Positions 4,080-10,691 of a stretch of DNA of 12,850 bases are shown in pieces. The notes beneath the pieces are model-generated. The model was not told the origin of the DNA, did not search any database, and worked only from the letters and a program-made list of their open reading frames with translations. The DNA lies in assembly GCA_027021605.1 (NCBI GenBank), contig JALUUA010000106.1, positions 1 through 12,850 on the forward strand, given 5' to 3'. Source of the stretch: Candidatus Bipolaricaulota bacterium. GTDB taxonomy: Bacteria; Bipolaricaulota; Bipolaricaulia; RBG-16-55-9. The position numbers were made by a program, and so were the translations under genes. The first letter of the stretch is position 1. Each line of letters opens with the position of its first letter.

Positions 4080-5315
4080 ATGCGCATTCTCATCCTGTCC
4101 CGCGAGGGGGACGGACTCGGCTTCGCCCAGGCGCTCGCCCGCGAGGGCCACGACGTCCATGTTTGGATCGGCGACAGGCGCGCCAAGCGTGCCGGCGTGG
4201 GTATCGTCGGCCGCCCGGCAGCCTGGCGCCCCCTCCTCCCCCAGACCGACCTGATCGTCTGCGATATGGTCGGGTTCGGACACCTCCGCAAGCTCTTCGA
4301 TAAGCTCGGGAAGCCGGTGATCTCCTGCCACCCGGACTCTGACAGGGCCGAGCTGGACCGCCAGTTCGGCCTGGCGCTGATGCGACTGGCTGGCATTCGC
4401 CATCCCCGGACGTGGACCTTCGCGCGTCCCTCGGACGCGCGGGAAGTGCCCTTCCCACCCAAGGGCCTGGTTATCAAGCCCAGCGGGAATAAGAGCACTG
4501 CCCTCACCACCGTCAATCGGACGCGCGACCAGTACCTCTGGAATCTCGAGCGGTTGCCCGCCGACCAGCCCCTGATTGTCCAGGAACGCGTCGAGGGTAT
4601 CGAGATCAGCACGGAGGGATGGTTCAACGGCCACGACTGGGTCCGCCCGTTCAATCATACCTTCGAGGAGAAGCGCCTGATGGACGGCGGGGTCGGCCCG
4701 AACACCGGCTGCATGGGCAATGTTGTCTTGGCTGCTGACGACAACAGGATTGTCAAGGAGACAATCCTGAAGCTGACGCCCTTCCTCCGCAAGATCTCCT
4801 ATCGCGGCCCCGTCGATGTGAACAGTATCGTGAACACGCAAGGCGTGTTCGCTCTCGAGTTCACCATGCGCCCCGGCTACGATGCGATCGAAGCTCTTAC
4901 AGAGCTTCTCCGGGAACCGCTCGGCACCCTCCTGTTCGAGGTGGCAACAGGGGTGAAGAAGGAGATGGACCTCCCCTCGGATGAGTACGGCATCGCCGTG
5001 CGCGTTAGCGTCCCGCCCTGGCCCCACGCCCGCCCGCCTGCGGAGCAGGCGGGCATGCCCCTGCGCTTCCCACGCGAGGCTGGCAAGCATATCTACCTCA
5101 CCGATGCCTACCTAGAAGGTGGGCAGGCGCGGTATGCCGCCTTCGACGGCGTCATCGCCAAGGTTACGGCCAGGGGGCGGAGCCCGAGCGAGGCCAGGGG
5201 CCGTGTGTATCGGACACTGGCGAACATGCGCATCCCAGACGCCCAATACCGCACAGATATCGGCCAGCGCGTCCACAGCAATCTGACACTGCTGCGCAGC
5301 ATGGGGTACCTCTGA
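4080..5315 (+). CDS. PurD/GARS-like ATP-grasp enzyme
   Basis: A 411-aa protein close to full-length phosphoribosylamine-glycine ligase (PurD). It has a Rossmann-like N-domain (MRILILSREGDGLGFAQALA), an ATP-grasp core with Lys133 in VIKPSG, the acidic VQERVEGIEIS (167-177), a loop DGGVGPNTGCMG (202-213) very close to PurD's GPNTGGMG, and ALEFTMRPGYD (258-268), matching PurD LEFNxRFGDPE but with Thr in place of the conserved Asn. The C-domain ends with AKVTARG (360-366) and YRTDIGQRV (390-398), matching PurD's VTAxG and YRxDIG. The PurD N-terminal GGREHAL signature is absent. AGGAGGGAG (4069-4077) sets the start. It lies between terL and portal, and its stop overlaps the portal start. ATP-dependent carboxylate-amine ligation is likely; whether the substrate is phosphoribosylamine is doubtful. 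Confidence 0.85.
   Translation: MRILILSREGDGLGFAQALAREGHDVHVWIGDRRAKRAGVGIVGRPAAWRPLLPQTDLIVCDMVGFGHLRKLFDKLGKPVISCHPDSDRAELDRQFGLALMRLAGIRHPRTWTFARPSDAREVPFPPKGLVIKPSGNKSTALTTVNRTRDQYLWNLERLPADQPLIVQERVEGIEISTEGWFNGHDWVRPFNHTFEEKRLMDGGVGPNTGCMGNVVLAADDNRIVKETILKLTPFLRKISYRGPVDVNSIVNTQGVFALEFTMRPGYDAIEALTELLREPLGTLLFEVATGVKKEMDLPSDEYGIAVRVSVPPWPHARPPAEQAGMPLRFPREAGKHIYLTDAYLEGGQARYAAFDGVIAKVTARGRSPSEARGRVYRTLANMRIPDAQYRTDIGQRVHSNLTLLRSMGYL
4421..4441. repeat. Intragenic hairpin, 9-bp arms
   Basis: CGCGCGTCC, loop ctc, GGACGCGCG, just upstream of the codons for the ATP-binding lysine segment of the ATP-grasp gene. Confidence 0.5.
4745..4769. repeat. Intragenic hairpin, 10-bp arms
   Basis: CAGGATTGTC, loop aagga, GACAATCCTG, in the ATP-grasp gene. 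It has more A-T pairs than most of the set, so it is not a simple result of GC bias. Confidence 0.5.
4890..4908. repeat. Intragenic hairpin, 8-bp arms
   Basis: GAAGCTCT, loop tac, AGAGCTTC, in the ATP-grasp gene just after the LEFTMRPGYD codons. Confidence 0.45.
5032..5054. repeat. Intragenic hairpin, 10-bp arms
   Basis: GCCCGCCTGC, loop gga, GCAGGCGGGC, in the C-terminal domain codons of the ATP-grasp gene (ARPPAEQAG). The encoded segment looks like an insertion relative to PurD, so the hairpin may have added residues here. Confidence 0.55.
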
Positions 5316-7021
5316 TGCTCGGCTATATCCGCAAGCGCCCAGACCTCTCCTTCTGGCAGGAGCAGATCGAGAAGGGCACCGAGTTCCGCAAGCGCTCTGC
5401 CAGTGAGGACGACTGGGAGCAGTGGCGTAAATACTACCGCGGGGAGTGGGACCCCTCGGTCTGCCCGACCAACCTCCTCTTCAAGATGATCCGCACTCTG
5501 GTCCCGCGCGTGTATTTCCGCAACCCCAGCGTCAGCGTGCGGCCGAGCAAGCCCGGCTTCGAGAGCATTGCCCTCGCCAAGATCGTTGAGCGGATCGACA
5601 ACCGCCTCATCCGCGAGATGCGCGTCAAGCAGCAGATCAAGCGGATGGTCCAGCACGCCGTCATGTTCGGCACTGGCTTTGGGAAGCTCGGCTTCTCCTC
5701 CCAGATCAGCACCGAGCTGGAGGAGGGCGAGAGAACCCGTTTCGAGTACAACAGCCTCGTCCAGGAGGGCTTCCCCTGGTTCATGGCCGCCCACCCGGGC
5801 ACGATCATCCTGCCCGCCGGCCTCCAGCGTTTCGAGGACACCCCCTGGATCATTCACCACATTCGCAAACCGGTGCAAGAGGTTCTGGAGGATCCGCGCT
5901 TCCAGCATAAGGACGAGATCGGCCCCTCCTCGAAGGGTCTGCCCGGGCACGATACCGTAGTGCAGGACTACGTAGAGATGGTTGACCTCTACGAGGTCAC
6001 CGACAAGCGTACTGGTCGGGTCTTCGTCATCGCCCCACGGGTCACCGACAAGATCCTCCTCGAGGACGAGCACGCGCTTGCGGCACTCGGCCGCCTACCC
6101 TTCTACCCTCTCATCTTCAATGAAGATGATGAGAGGTTCTGGGGCATCCCCGATGCGAAGATCCTCGAGCCGCTCGTGCTCGAGATGAACGCCACCAAGA
6201 CAACCATCCGCAACCACCGGCGCCTGAGCGTCATGCGCATTCTCGCTGGGAAGGGCAGCATCTCCGAGGCGGAGGCGGCCCGCCTCCTTGAGGAGGATGG
6301 GCAGCCTGCTGTCATCTGGACACAAGATGTGAACGGGGTGAAGCCGATCCAGCCGGCCGGCATCCCCGAGGACCTGCTCGCCAACTACGAATTCCAGATG
6401 CGGGACGTCCGAGAGACCCTCGGCTTCGGGCAGAACCAGTTCGGGGAGTATAAGCCAGGCAGCGGTGATACAACCGCCACCGAGGCGCAGATCGTGGCGA
6501 TGGCCACCGAAATCCGCATAGACGAGAGGCGGGACATGGTCGCCGACCTTCTCACCGAACTGCTCGAGGACGTCAACAGGCTAATCTTCGATAACTGGAC
6601 GGGTGAGCAGGTCATCGACCTCGTCGGCCCGGCCGGCATGCGTGTCTGGGTCTCCTTCTCCGGCGACCTCCTGAAGAAAGGTGCGTATAGCATCTCCATC
6701 GACCCGGACAGCAGCCTCCCAGAGACGAAGGCCCTGCGGGAGCGCCGCGCCATCCAAGTATACCAACTGCTGCGGCAGGACCCGAACGTCAACCAGGAGG
6801 AGTTGACGCGGTATCTGCTGAGGGAGCTGCAGGGCGTGCAGATGGACAACCTGCTGGCGACGCCAGCACCGGGCGTCGGGATGAGCCCCGACCGGCCAAT
6901 GTCCTTCCAGGAGTTCGTAGAAACCCTGCAGAACGGCGCGAACCTGGGCGTGCCAGTCCCCGGTCAGCCCGACATGGTCTTCGACTTCGACGACGAGGGG
7001 AACCTCGTCAGGGTGAAGTGA
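5315..7021 (+). CDS. Portal protein
   Basis: A 568-aa protein, in the normal size range for dodecameric portals. It has an N-terminal helical region (WQEQIEKGTEFRKRS) with a W-rich segment, then NLLFKMIRTLVPRVYFRNP (about 50-68), the typical early portal motif in which I-R-T-L-V precedes a predicted clip/wing fold. The mid region includes DERFWGIPDAKILEPLVLEM, then a long stem helix with NATKTTIRNHRR, then QNQFGEYKPGSGDTTATEAQ, the usual portal pattern ahead of the crown helices, where T-A-T-E precedes a long helix. The acidic C-terminus ends VFDFDDEGNLVRVK. It forms the channel for DNA entry and the base for the neck. The ATG overlaps the previous TGA by one base. Two intragenic hairpins lie at 6111-6129 and 6271-6287. 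Confidence 0.9.
   Translation: MLGYIRKRPDLSFWQEQIEKGTEFRKRSASEDDWEQWRKYYRGEWDPSVCPTNLLFKMIRTLVPRVYFRNPSVSVRPSKPGFESIALAKIVERIDNRLIREMRVKQQIKRMVQHAVMFGTGFGKLGFSSQISTELEEGERTRFEYNSLVQEGFPWFMAAHPGTIILPAGLQRFEDTPWIIHHIRKPVQEVLEDPRFQHKDEIGPSSKGLPGHDTVVQDYVEMVDLYEVTDKRTGRVFVIAPRVTDKILLEDEHALAALGRLPFYPLIFNEDDERFWGIPDAKILEPLVLEMNATKTTIRNHRRLSVMRILAGKGSISEAEAARLLEEDGQPAVIWTQDVNGVKPIQPAGIPEDLLANYEFQMRDVRETLGFGQNQFGEYKPGSGDTTATEAQIVAMATEIRIDERRDMVADLLTELLEDVNRLIFDNWTGEQVIDLVGPAGMRVWVSFSGDLLKKGAYSISIDPDSSLPETKALRERRAIQVYQLLRQDPNVNQEELTRYLLRELQGVQMDNLLATPAPGVGMSPDRPMSFQEFVETLQNGANLGVPVPGQPDMVFDFDDEGNLVRVK
6111..6129. repeat. 19-bp intragenic palindrome
   Basis: TCATCTTCA-A-TGAAGATGA, nested in a wider alternative pairing CCTCTCATC (from about 6107) with GATGAGAGG (to 6136). 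Low GC for this genome; it lies in the portal gene. Confidence 0.5.
6271..6287. repeat. 17-bp intragenic palindrome
   Basis: GGAGGCGG-C-CCGCCTCC in the portal gene (EAEAARLLEE codons). Confidence 0.45.
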
Positions 7022-7022
7022 G

Positions 7023-8531
7023 ATGGCCGCTGACCCGAGCGAGATCAGGCAGCGGATAGCCGAGCAGATCGGGCTCGCAGAGCCCGAGAACCGCGCGCCG
7101 CGGCGCGTATTCTTCCGCGGACGCTATCTCGAGTTTCCGCCGGGTACCACGGACGAGCAGATCGAGCAGGCGCTGCGCGCCCCCGCCTCCGAATTCATCA
7201 GCGTCTCGGAAGCGCGGGGCGTGCCCGCCCCGTGGCTCGCCGACCTCGTGGAACGCCTGCAAGACGTTCCACTCGCGGACTTCGTCGCTGGCGGCCTGCT
7301 AGAAGCCCTACGGAAGAGGGCGCTCGGTATGCAGGTATCGCCGGCTGAGGCTGGCGCTGCCGCGCTCGATATGTTTCCGGGCTTTGCTGGCGTTACTAGG
7401 GGTTTGGAATTCTTTACACGTATACGGCCTCTAGGGGACAGGCGCTTGTATAGGGGTGTTGTAGACCCTGCTGAGAGGGAGCGTGCTGTTAGGGAGGGTG
7501 TGGTTGAGGGCTACGGCAGTGCCGAGCTGGGGACGCCAGGAACTAGTACCAGTGTTGATCCGCTGGTATCTATGAGACCCGCATTTTCAGGGATACCATA
7601 CGGGGCTGAGGCTGAGTTAGCCCTAGGCTTGGTGAGGAATGAGATAACCCCATACGATATACCCGTGTTTCGCATTTCCCCTGCTAGGGCTGGGTTCCCT
7701 ATCCTGGTAGCTGATGTAGACCCTGTCAGCTACTTGGCTAGGCGTCCTATCCCAAGTGCTGGTCCTGGGGTCGCCGCGCTGTCTAAGCCTAACCTGCTAT
7801 TCAAAGAAGCGGAGGTGTTCTTCCGTAGGGATATACCGGACTTCGTCCAGCCTGTGCTTCGAGCTACACCCTTGGAGAAGGACGAGCTTGTAAAGCTGTT
7901 ACGGGATAGGGGGGCTATAAAATCCAGGATTAGGGAGGCTAAGGAGCTGTTTTTCTCACCAGGTTTCCCCGAAGTAGCCCGGTACAAGGTATATGAGCCG
8001 TCCTCTAAGATCGCCGCTGGTATGCAGTTGTTGAAGGAGGCTGCAGCTAGATCTGAGAGGTATAGAGGGCTCAGGGTAGAGGTATTAGAGGCCTCGGCGG
8101 ATTTGATCCGTTCCTTGGGAGTTTACGAAGCGCCTAAACGGCTACTGTCTATCCCTCTAGGGGAAGGGCTTACATTTGGTGGGCTGGTCAGCTCTGCAGA
8201 GAGGCTCGTTGACAGTTCTACTAGGGTTAGGGATTTGTGGAATGTTATGGGAGCTGCTGACAACCCTATGCAGGCTGTAGAACTGGTAGCTAGCGCCTAT
8301 AATAAGGACCCTAATGATGTCATTGATACTTTGATTAGGCCCGCTCTGAAAGAAGCCTACAAAGCTTATGACGAATTTGCCCGGACTCTGCGGAAAGTAG
8401 ATCTTGGGGTAGCGGTCCGTCAGGATACTGGAGAGGATATACGGGAGGCCTACGATGCCTTTGTACGAACTAAGGTGCGTGGGTTGCGGCAAAGAAGAGG
8501 AAAGGCTCGTGCGGATCGCGGAGCGCGATAA
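7023..8531 (+). CDS. Putative virion cargo protein with an ADP-ribosyltransferase domain
   Basis: A 502-aa protein. Residues 1-118 contain RRVFFRGRYLEFPPGTTDEQIEQALR, a short domain I associate with N-termini of large phage virion or ejection proteins. From about 140 it carries the R-S-E signature of mono-ADP-ribosyltransferases in order and spacing: Arg144 in LYRGV, STS at 175-177 in GTSTSVDP, and Glu262-x-Glu264 in LFKEAEVFFRRDIP. Such enzymes move ADP-ribose from NAD+ onto target proteins. Residues 280-502 are helical and unrecognised. It starts 1 nt after the portal stop with only a weak GTGAG motif upstream. Codon and base use change near residue 120 to a lower-GC pattern (AGG, CTA, TTG codons). 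The 3' end overlaps the next gene by 77 nt. Delivery with the DNA, as for T4 Alt, is inferred from position only. Confidence 0.65.
   Translation: MAADPSEIRQRIAEQIGLAEPENRAPRRVFFRGRYLEFPPGTTDEQIEQALRAPASEFISVSEARGVPAPWLADLVERLQDVPLADFVAGGLLEALRKRALGMQVSPAEAGAAALDMFPGFAGVTRGLEFFTRIRPLGDRRLYRGVVDPAERERAVREGVVEGYGSAELGTPGTSTSVDPLVSMRPAFSGIPYGAEAELALGLVRNEITPYDIPVFRISPARAGFPILVADVDPVSYLARRPIPSAGPGVAALSKPNLLFKEAEVFFRRDIPDFVQPVLRATPLEKDELVKLLRDRGAIKSRIREAKELFFSPGFPEVARYKVYEPSSKIAAGMQLLKEAAARSERYRGLRVEVLEASADLIRSLGVYEAPKRLLSIPLGEGLTFGGLVSSAERLVDSSTRVRDLWNVMGAADNPMQAVELVASAYNKDPNDVIDTLIRPALKEAYKAYDEFARTLRKVDLGVAVRQDTGEDIREAYDAFVRTKVRGLRQRRGKARADRGAR
7069..7087. repeat. Intragenic hairpin, 8-bp arms
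   Basis: TCGGGCTC, loop gca, GAGCCCGA, in the high-GC 5' part of the ADP-ribosyltransferase gene. It is the last short-loop hairpin before the shifted segment. Confidence 0.45.
7385..8505. other. Low-GC, altered-codon segment, likely imported
   Basis: Hand counts give 30 of 60 G+C at 7381-7440 and 24 of 60 at 8281-8340, against 37 of 60 at 6001-6060 in the portal gene. AGG for Arg and CTA, TTG and TTA for Leu become common, where neighbours use CGC and CTC/CTG. The segment starts near the codons just before the ADP-ribosyltransferase signature and ends within the first ~17 codons of the next gene. No perfect hairpin with arms of 8 bp or more and a loop of 5 nt or less was found inside it, unlike the rest of the window. 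Boundaries are approximate. Confidence 0.65.
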
Positions 8532-8721
8532 GCAGGAGTGCCATCGGTGCGGAGCACCGATGCGAGTGATATTCCGGGGCTCCGCCGGCCGCTACCACCC
8601 GTTCCCAGAAGGGTGGTGGGAGCACCTAGACACCAAGCCGATCTACATCAAGAACAAGCGCCAACTGCGCGAGGAGTGCCGTAAGCGCGGCCTCTCCTCG
8701 CAGTACCTGGAGGACCTCTGA
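8455..8721 (+). CDS. FmdB-type zinc ribbon protein
   Basis: An 88-aa protein. The N-terminus MPLYELRCVGCG matches the FmdB-family zinc ribbon start, with Cys8, Cys11, Cys29 and Cys32 placed for one zinc. The rest is basic (KNKRQLREECRKRGLSSQYL) with an aromatic PFPEGWWEHLDTKP segment. GGGAGG (8443-8448) lies 6 nt before the ATG, supporting this start although it overlaps the previous gene by 77 nt. The first ~17 codons have the low-GC style of the imported segment while the remainder is native, so a recombination junction may lie inside this gene. FmdB-like ribbons turn up in phage head clusters; their role there is unknown to me. A 9-bp-arm hairpin lies at 8542-8562 (Cys29-x2-Cys32 region). 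Confidence 0.75.
   Translation: MPLYELRCVGCGKEEERLVRIAERDKQECHRCGAPMRVIFRGSAGRYHPFPEGWWEHLDTKPIYIKNKRQLREECRKRGLSSQYLEDL
8542..8562. repeat. Intragenic hairpin, 9-bp arms
   Basis: CATCGGTGC, loop gga, GCACCGATG, in the zinc-knuckle codons of the FmdB-type gene, just past the end of the low-GC segment. It is the first short-loop hairpin to reappear. Confidence 0.5.
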
Positions 8722-8722
8722 C

Positions 8723-8896
8723 ATGAAGATCGTGCTGATCTTCAAGGAGGGCGGGGACGAGGTGGAGATTCTGAACCCGGAGCCAATCGCAATGCGCCGG
8801 GTCGAATCCCTCCTCCTGAAGGTCCCGCATGCCCTCCGACATGCGATGCGTCGGAAGCAACAGGCTGCGGGCAAGGCTCGCAGCGGGAAGAAGTGA
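8723..8896 (+). CDS. 57-aa protein of unknown function
   Basis: ATG 8723 follows the previous stop by one base, with GGAGG at 8709-8713 (9 nt spacing). The product is 57 aa. It begins MKIVLIFKEGGDEVEIL, a likely beta hairpin; the middle part (RRVESLLLKVPHALRHAMRR) is an amphipathic helix; the tail is Lys/Arg-rich (KQQAAGKARSGKK). A basic helix and tail could bind nucleic acid or scaffold, but I recognise no family. It fills the gap between the FmdB-type gene and the scaffold exactly, with good ribosome binding sites at both ends, which supports it as a real gene. An 8-bp-arm inverted repeat (8724-8744) spans its first codons and could affect initiation. Confidence 0.6.
   Translation: MKIVLIFKEGGDEVEILNPEPIAMRRVESLLLKVPHALRHAMRRKQQAAGKARSGKK
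8724..8744. repeat. Inverted repeat over a start codon, 8-bp arms
   Basis: TGAAGATC, loop gtgct, GATCTTCA. It begins on the second base of the ATG at 8723, so folding would hide the start codon of the 57-aa gene. Confidence 0.45.
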
Positions 8897-8904
8897 GGTG
8901 ACCT

Positions 8905-9690
8905 ATGGACACTGAGAACCTGCAGAACACCGAAGCAGAGACCGAGGGTCAGGCCCACGAGGAGGGCTCTGAGTCCGAGCAGCAGGGCGGCTCGCAGGGC
9001 GAGCCGATACCCCCGTACATCGAGGAGATGAGCAAGGCTATCTCCGTCCTTGCCAAGTCTGTGCAGGATATTCAGCAGCAGCAGGAGGAGCTTGCTCAGA
9101 AGATCCTCGCCTCAGCCCGCCCGGGTTCGCAGAGCGAACCCGGGGAGGAACTTTCCAGCTCGGGCTCTGTCAAAGAGCAAGAGAGCGAGGAGGGCTGGCC
9201 CTCCCCCGACGAACTAGAGACGATGAGCCGTCGGGAACTCCTCGATCTGATCGAGCGGAAGCTCGAGCGCCATGTCGAGGAGCGCGTAGGAAAAGTCCTG
9301 CAGGAAGTGCAGTCGGTGCGGGCTCGCACCGAGGAGGAGAAGGTCCTCCAAGAGATATCGCAGCTCGAGAAGCAGCATCCTGACTTCTGGGAGTGGCGCG
9401 ACGAAATGATCAAGATCGCACAGGAGATGCCCGGCATCTCCCCGCGTCGCGCCTACCTCCTGGCAAAGCAGGAGAACCCGAAGAAGGCCGAGGAGCTGGC
9501 CGCAAAGTACCAGCGGAAGGACGACAAGGACGAGGGCAACGAGGGTGCCCGGCCCCGGTTCGCGGGGCTCACGCCTACGAGTGGACCCGCGCCCGCTGCG
9601 CGGGGTAAGCTCCCGCCCGAGAAAGCTGCGGAAGCAGCTTTCGAGGAGGTGAAGGCCCGCTTCGGCGACGTCTTCGCCGCGCAAGAATAG
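8905..9690 (+). CDS. Capsid scaffolding protein
   Basis: A 261-aa acidic, low-complexity, mostly helical protein. Residues 1-35 are Glu/Gln/Ser-rich and disordered. Residues about 36-70 and 105-175 are long charged helices with coiled-coil character (ELLDLIERKLERHVEERVGK, then SQLEKQHPDFWEWRDEM). The C-terminus (KAAEAAFEEVKARFGDVFAA) is an amphipathic helix of the type that binds coat protein. This composition and its place directly before the major capsid gene are the classic signs of a scaffold, which shapes the procapsid and is then lost. The start follows GAGGTG (8895-8900). Four intragenic hairpins fall in it (8988, 9120, 9313 and 9621), the highest density in any larger gene here. No protease motif is visible. 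Confidence 0.85.
   Translation: MDTENLQNTEAETEGQAHEEGSESEQQGGSQGEPIPPYIEEMSKAISVLAKSVQDIQQQQEELAQKILASARPGSQSEPGEELSSSGSVKEQESEEGWPSPDELETMSRRELLDLIERKLERHVEERVGKVLQEVQSVRARTEEEKVLQEISQLEKQHPDFWEWRDEMIKIAQEMPGISPRRAYLLAKQENPKKAEELAAKYQRKDDKDEGNEGARPRFAGLTPTSGPAPAARGKLPPEKAAEAAFEEVKARFGDVFAAQE
8988..9006. repeat. Intragenic hairpin, 8-bp arms
   Basis: CGGCTCGC, loop agg, GCGAGCCG, near the 5' end of the scaffold gene. Confidence 0.45.
9120..9144. repeat. Intragenic hairpin, 11-bp arms
   Basis: CCCGGGTTCGC, loop aga, GCGAACCCGGG. Joint longest perfect stem in the window, in the disordered linker codons of the scaffold (PGSQSEPGEE). Confidence 0.6.
9313..9332. repeat. Intragenic hairpin, 8-bp arms
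   Basis: TCGGTGCG, loop ggct, CGCACCGA, in the central coiled-coil codons of the scaffold. Confidence 0.45.
9621..9642. repeat. Intragenic hairpin, 9-bp arms
   Basis: GAAAGCTGC, loop ggaa, GCAGCTTTC, about 60 nt before the major capsid start. The loop is a GNRA-type tetraloop (GGAA), which would be very stable in RNA. It lies where it could influence the scaffold-to-capsid transcript junction. Confidence 0.5.
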
Positions 9691-9703
9691 AGGAGACTGA
9701 GCA

Positions 9704-10675
9704 ATGCCTGGCACTCTCGTAGAGGCGCTCGACAATCTATACACCACCACCTGGCAGAATATGAAGAGTCAGGTGGCGGATCAGATTTTCGACGCCACAC
9801 CCTTCTACTTCTGGCTCAAGAGCAAGGGTAAGATGAAGACGGTCTCAGGAGGCCGCTTCATCACTGAGCCCCTGCAGTACGCCAAGAACGATAACGTGAC
9901 GTGGATCGGCCGCGGCGGCACGGTCAGCCTGAACGATCAGGAGTTCCTGACCGTCGCCTACTATGAGTGGCGGTACCTCGTCGCGTCCATCGTTCGCTTC
10001 GGCGTTGACGACCAGAAGAATCGCGGGAAGAACCAGATCATCGACCTGATGATGGCGAAGCTCCAGAACGCCCGCGATTCTCTGATCTCGGAGCTTGAGT
10101 CCCGCCTCTTCGCCGGCGAGGGCAGCTCCTCGAACGCCATGGACGGTCTGCTGCATCTGGTGCAGGACGATCCGACGGTGTCGAGCACCGTCGGCGGCAT
10201 CGACCAGAGCAGCAACTCGTGGTGGCGCAACCAGTCCATCAACATGACCGGTGTCTCGTTCGCGTCCTCCGGTGTTGAGAACATGCGGCGGATGCTGAAC
10301 AACACCATGAACAACCTGAAGATGGACGCGCCCGACATCATCGTGTGCGGGCAGCAGCCCTACGAGTTCTACGAGGACAACCTGCTCTCCTACTACCGGA
10401 TCACCAACAACAAGTTGGGCGATGCCGGCTTCCAGAACCAGGTGTTCAAGGGGATCCCCATGGTCTGGAGCCCGTCCTGCGGGAACCGCATGTATTTCCT
10501 GAACACCCGGTTCATCAGCCTGGTCTACGATCCCGCCCTCTTCTTCGACATGACGGAGTGGAAGGCGATCCCCGACCAGGTGAACGATCGGGCCGCCCAG
10601 ATAGTCAGCGCCATGCAGCTCACCGTGAGCCGCCGGCGCTGCCAGGGCGTGATCTACGGCATCGACACTGCCTGA
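9704..10675 (+). CDS. Major capsid protein
   Basis: A 323-aa protein, a normal size for HK97-fold coat proteins. The N-terminal helix (MPGTLVEALDNLYTTTWQN) and Q-I-F-D-A-T-P-F segment are followed by GGRFITEPLQYAKNDNVTWIGRGG (about 47-70), an E-loop-like stretch, then a spine helix (NRGKNQIIDLMMAKLQNARDSLISELESRLF). After it come MDGLLHLV and a C-terminal region with FKGIPMVWSPSCGNRMYFLNT, the usual order in tailed-phage coat proteins with strand-rich ends. AGGAG (9691-9695) lies 8 nt before the ATG. Place after the scaffold and before a decoration-like gene strengthens the call. One 9-bp-arm hairpin lies at 10172-10194. High expression is expected but no separate promoter was seen. Confidence 0.9.
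   Translation: MPGTLVEALDNLYTTTWQNMKSQVADQIFDATPFYFWLKSKGKMKTVSGGRFITEPLQYAKNDNVTWIGRGGTVSLNDQEFLTVAYYEWRYLVASIVRFGVDDQKNRGKNQIIDLMMAKLQNARDSLISELESRLFAGEGSSSNAMDGLLHLVQDDPTVSSTVGGIDQSSNSWWRNQSINMTGVSFASSGVENMRRMLNNTMNNLKMDAPDIIVCGQQPYEFYEDNLLSYYRITNNKLGDAGFQNQVFKGIPMVWSPSCGNRMYFLNTRFISLVYDPALFFDMTEWKAIPDQVNDRAAQIVSAMQLTVSRRRCQGVIYGIDTA
10172..10194. repeat. Intragenic hairpin, 9-bp arms
   Basis: CCGACGGTG, loop tcgag, CACCGTCGG, in the major capsid gene (DPTVSSTVGG codons). Confidence 0.45.
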
Positions 10676-10691
10676 GTGGGAGGGTAGAGCA

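Noticed and set aside
4063..4254. ATG overlapping the terL stop (ATGA) as the start of the next gene
   Set aside because: It is in a different frame from the ligase and gives a short Arg/Ser-rich product. ATG 4080 has AGGAGGGAG upstream.
3963..5090. A 375-codon open frame on the minus strand opposite the ligase gene
   Set aside because: Strand-shadow of a GC-rich gene. The ligase frame has clear PurD motifs and a ribosome binding site; the shadow has neither.
5108..6073. A 321-codon minus-strand frame opposite the portal gene
   Set aside because: Mirror of portal codon bias, with no start signals and no recognisable motif.
7707..7733. Inverted repeat GTAGCTGA / TCAGCTAC in the low-GC segment
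   Set aside because: Arms are 8 bp but the loop is 11 nt, so it is outside the short-loop class; one such match is expected by chance.
7385..8505. Intron, intein or inserted mobile element to explain the composition shift
   Set aside because: The reading frame runs through without a break, there are no terminal repeats, and the ADP-ribosyltransferase signature lies inside it as normal protein.
7023..8531. MuF-type head morphogenesis protein, expected after portal
   Set aside because: No MuF-like motif was recognised; the N-terminal and ADP-ribosyltransferase motifs fit better.
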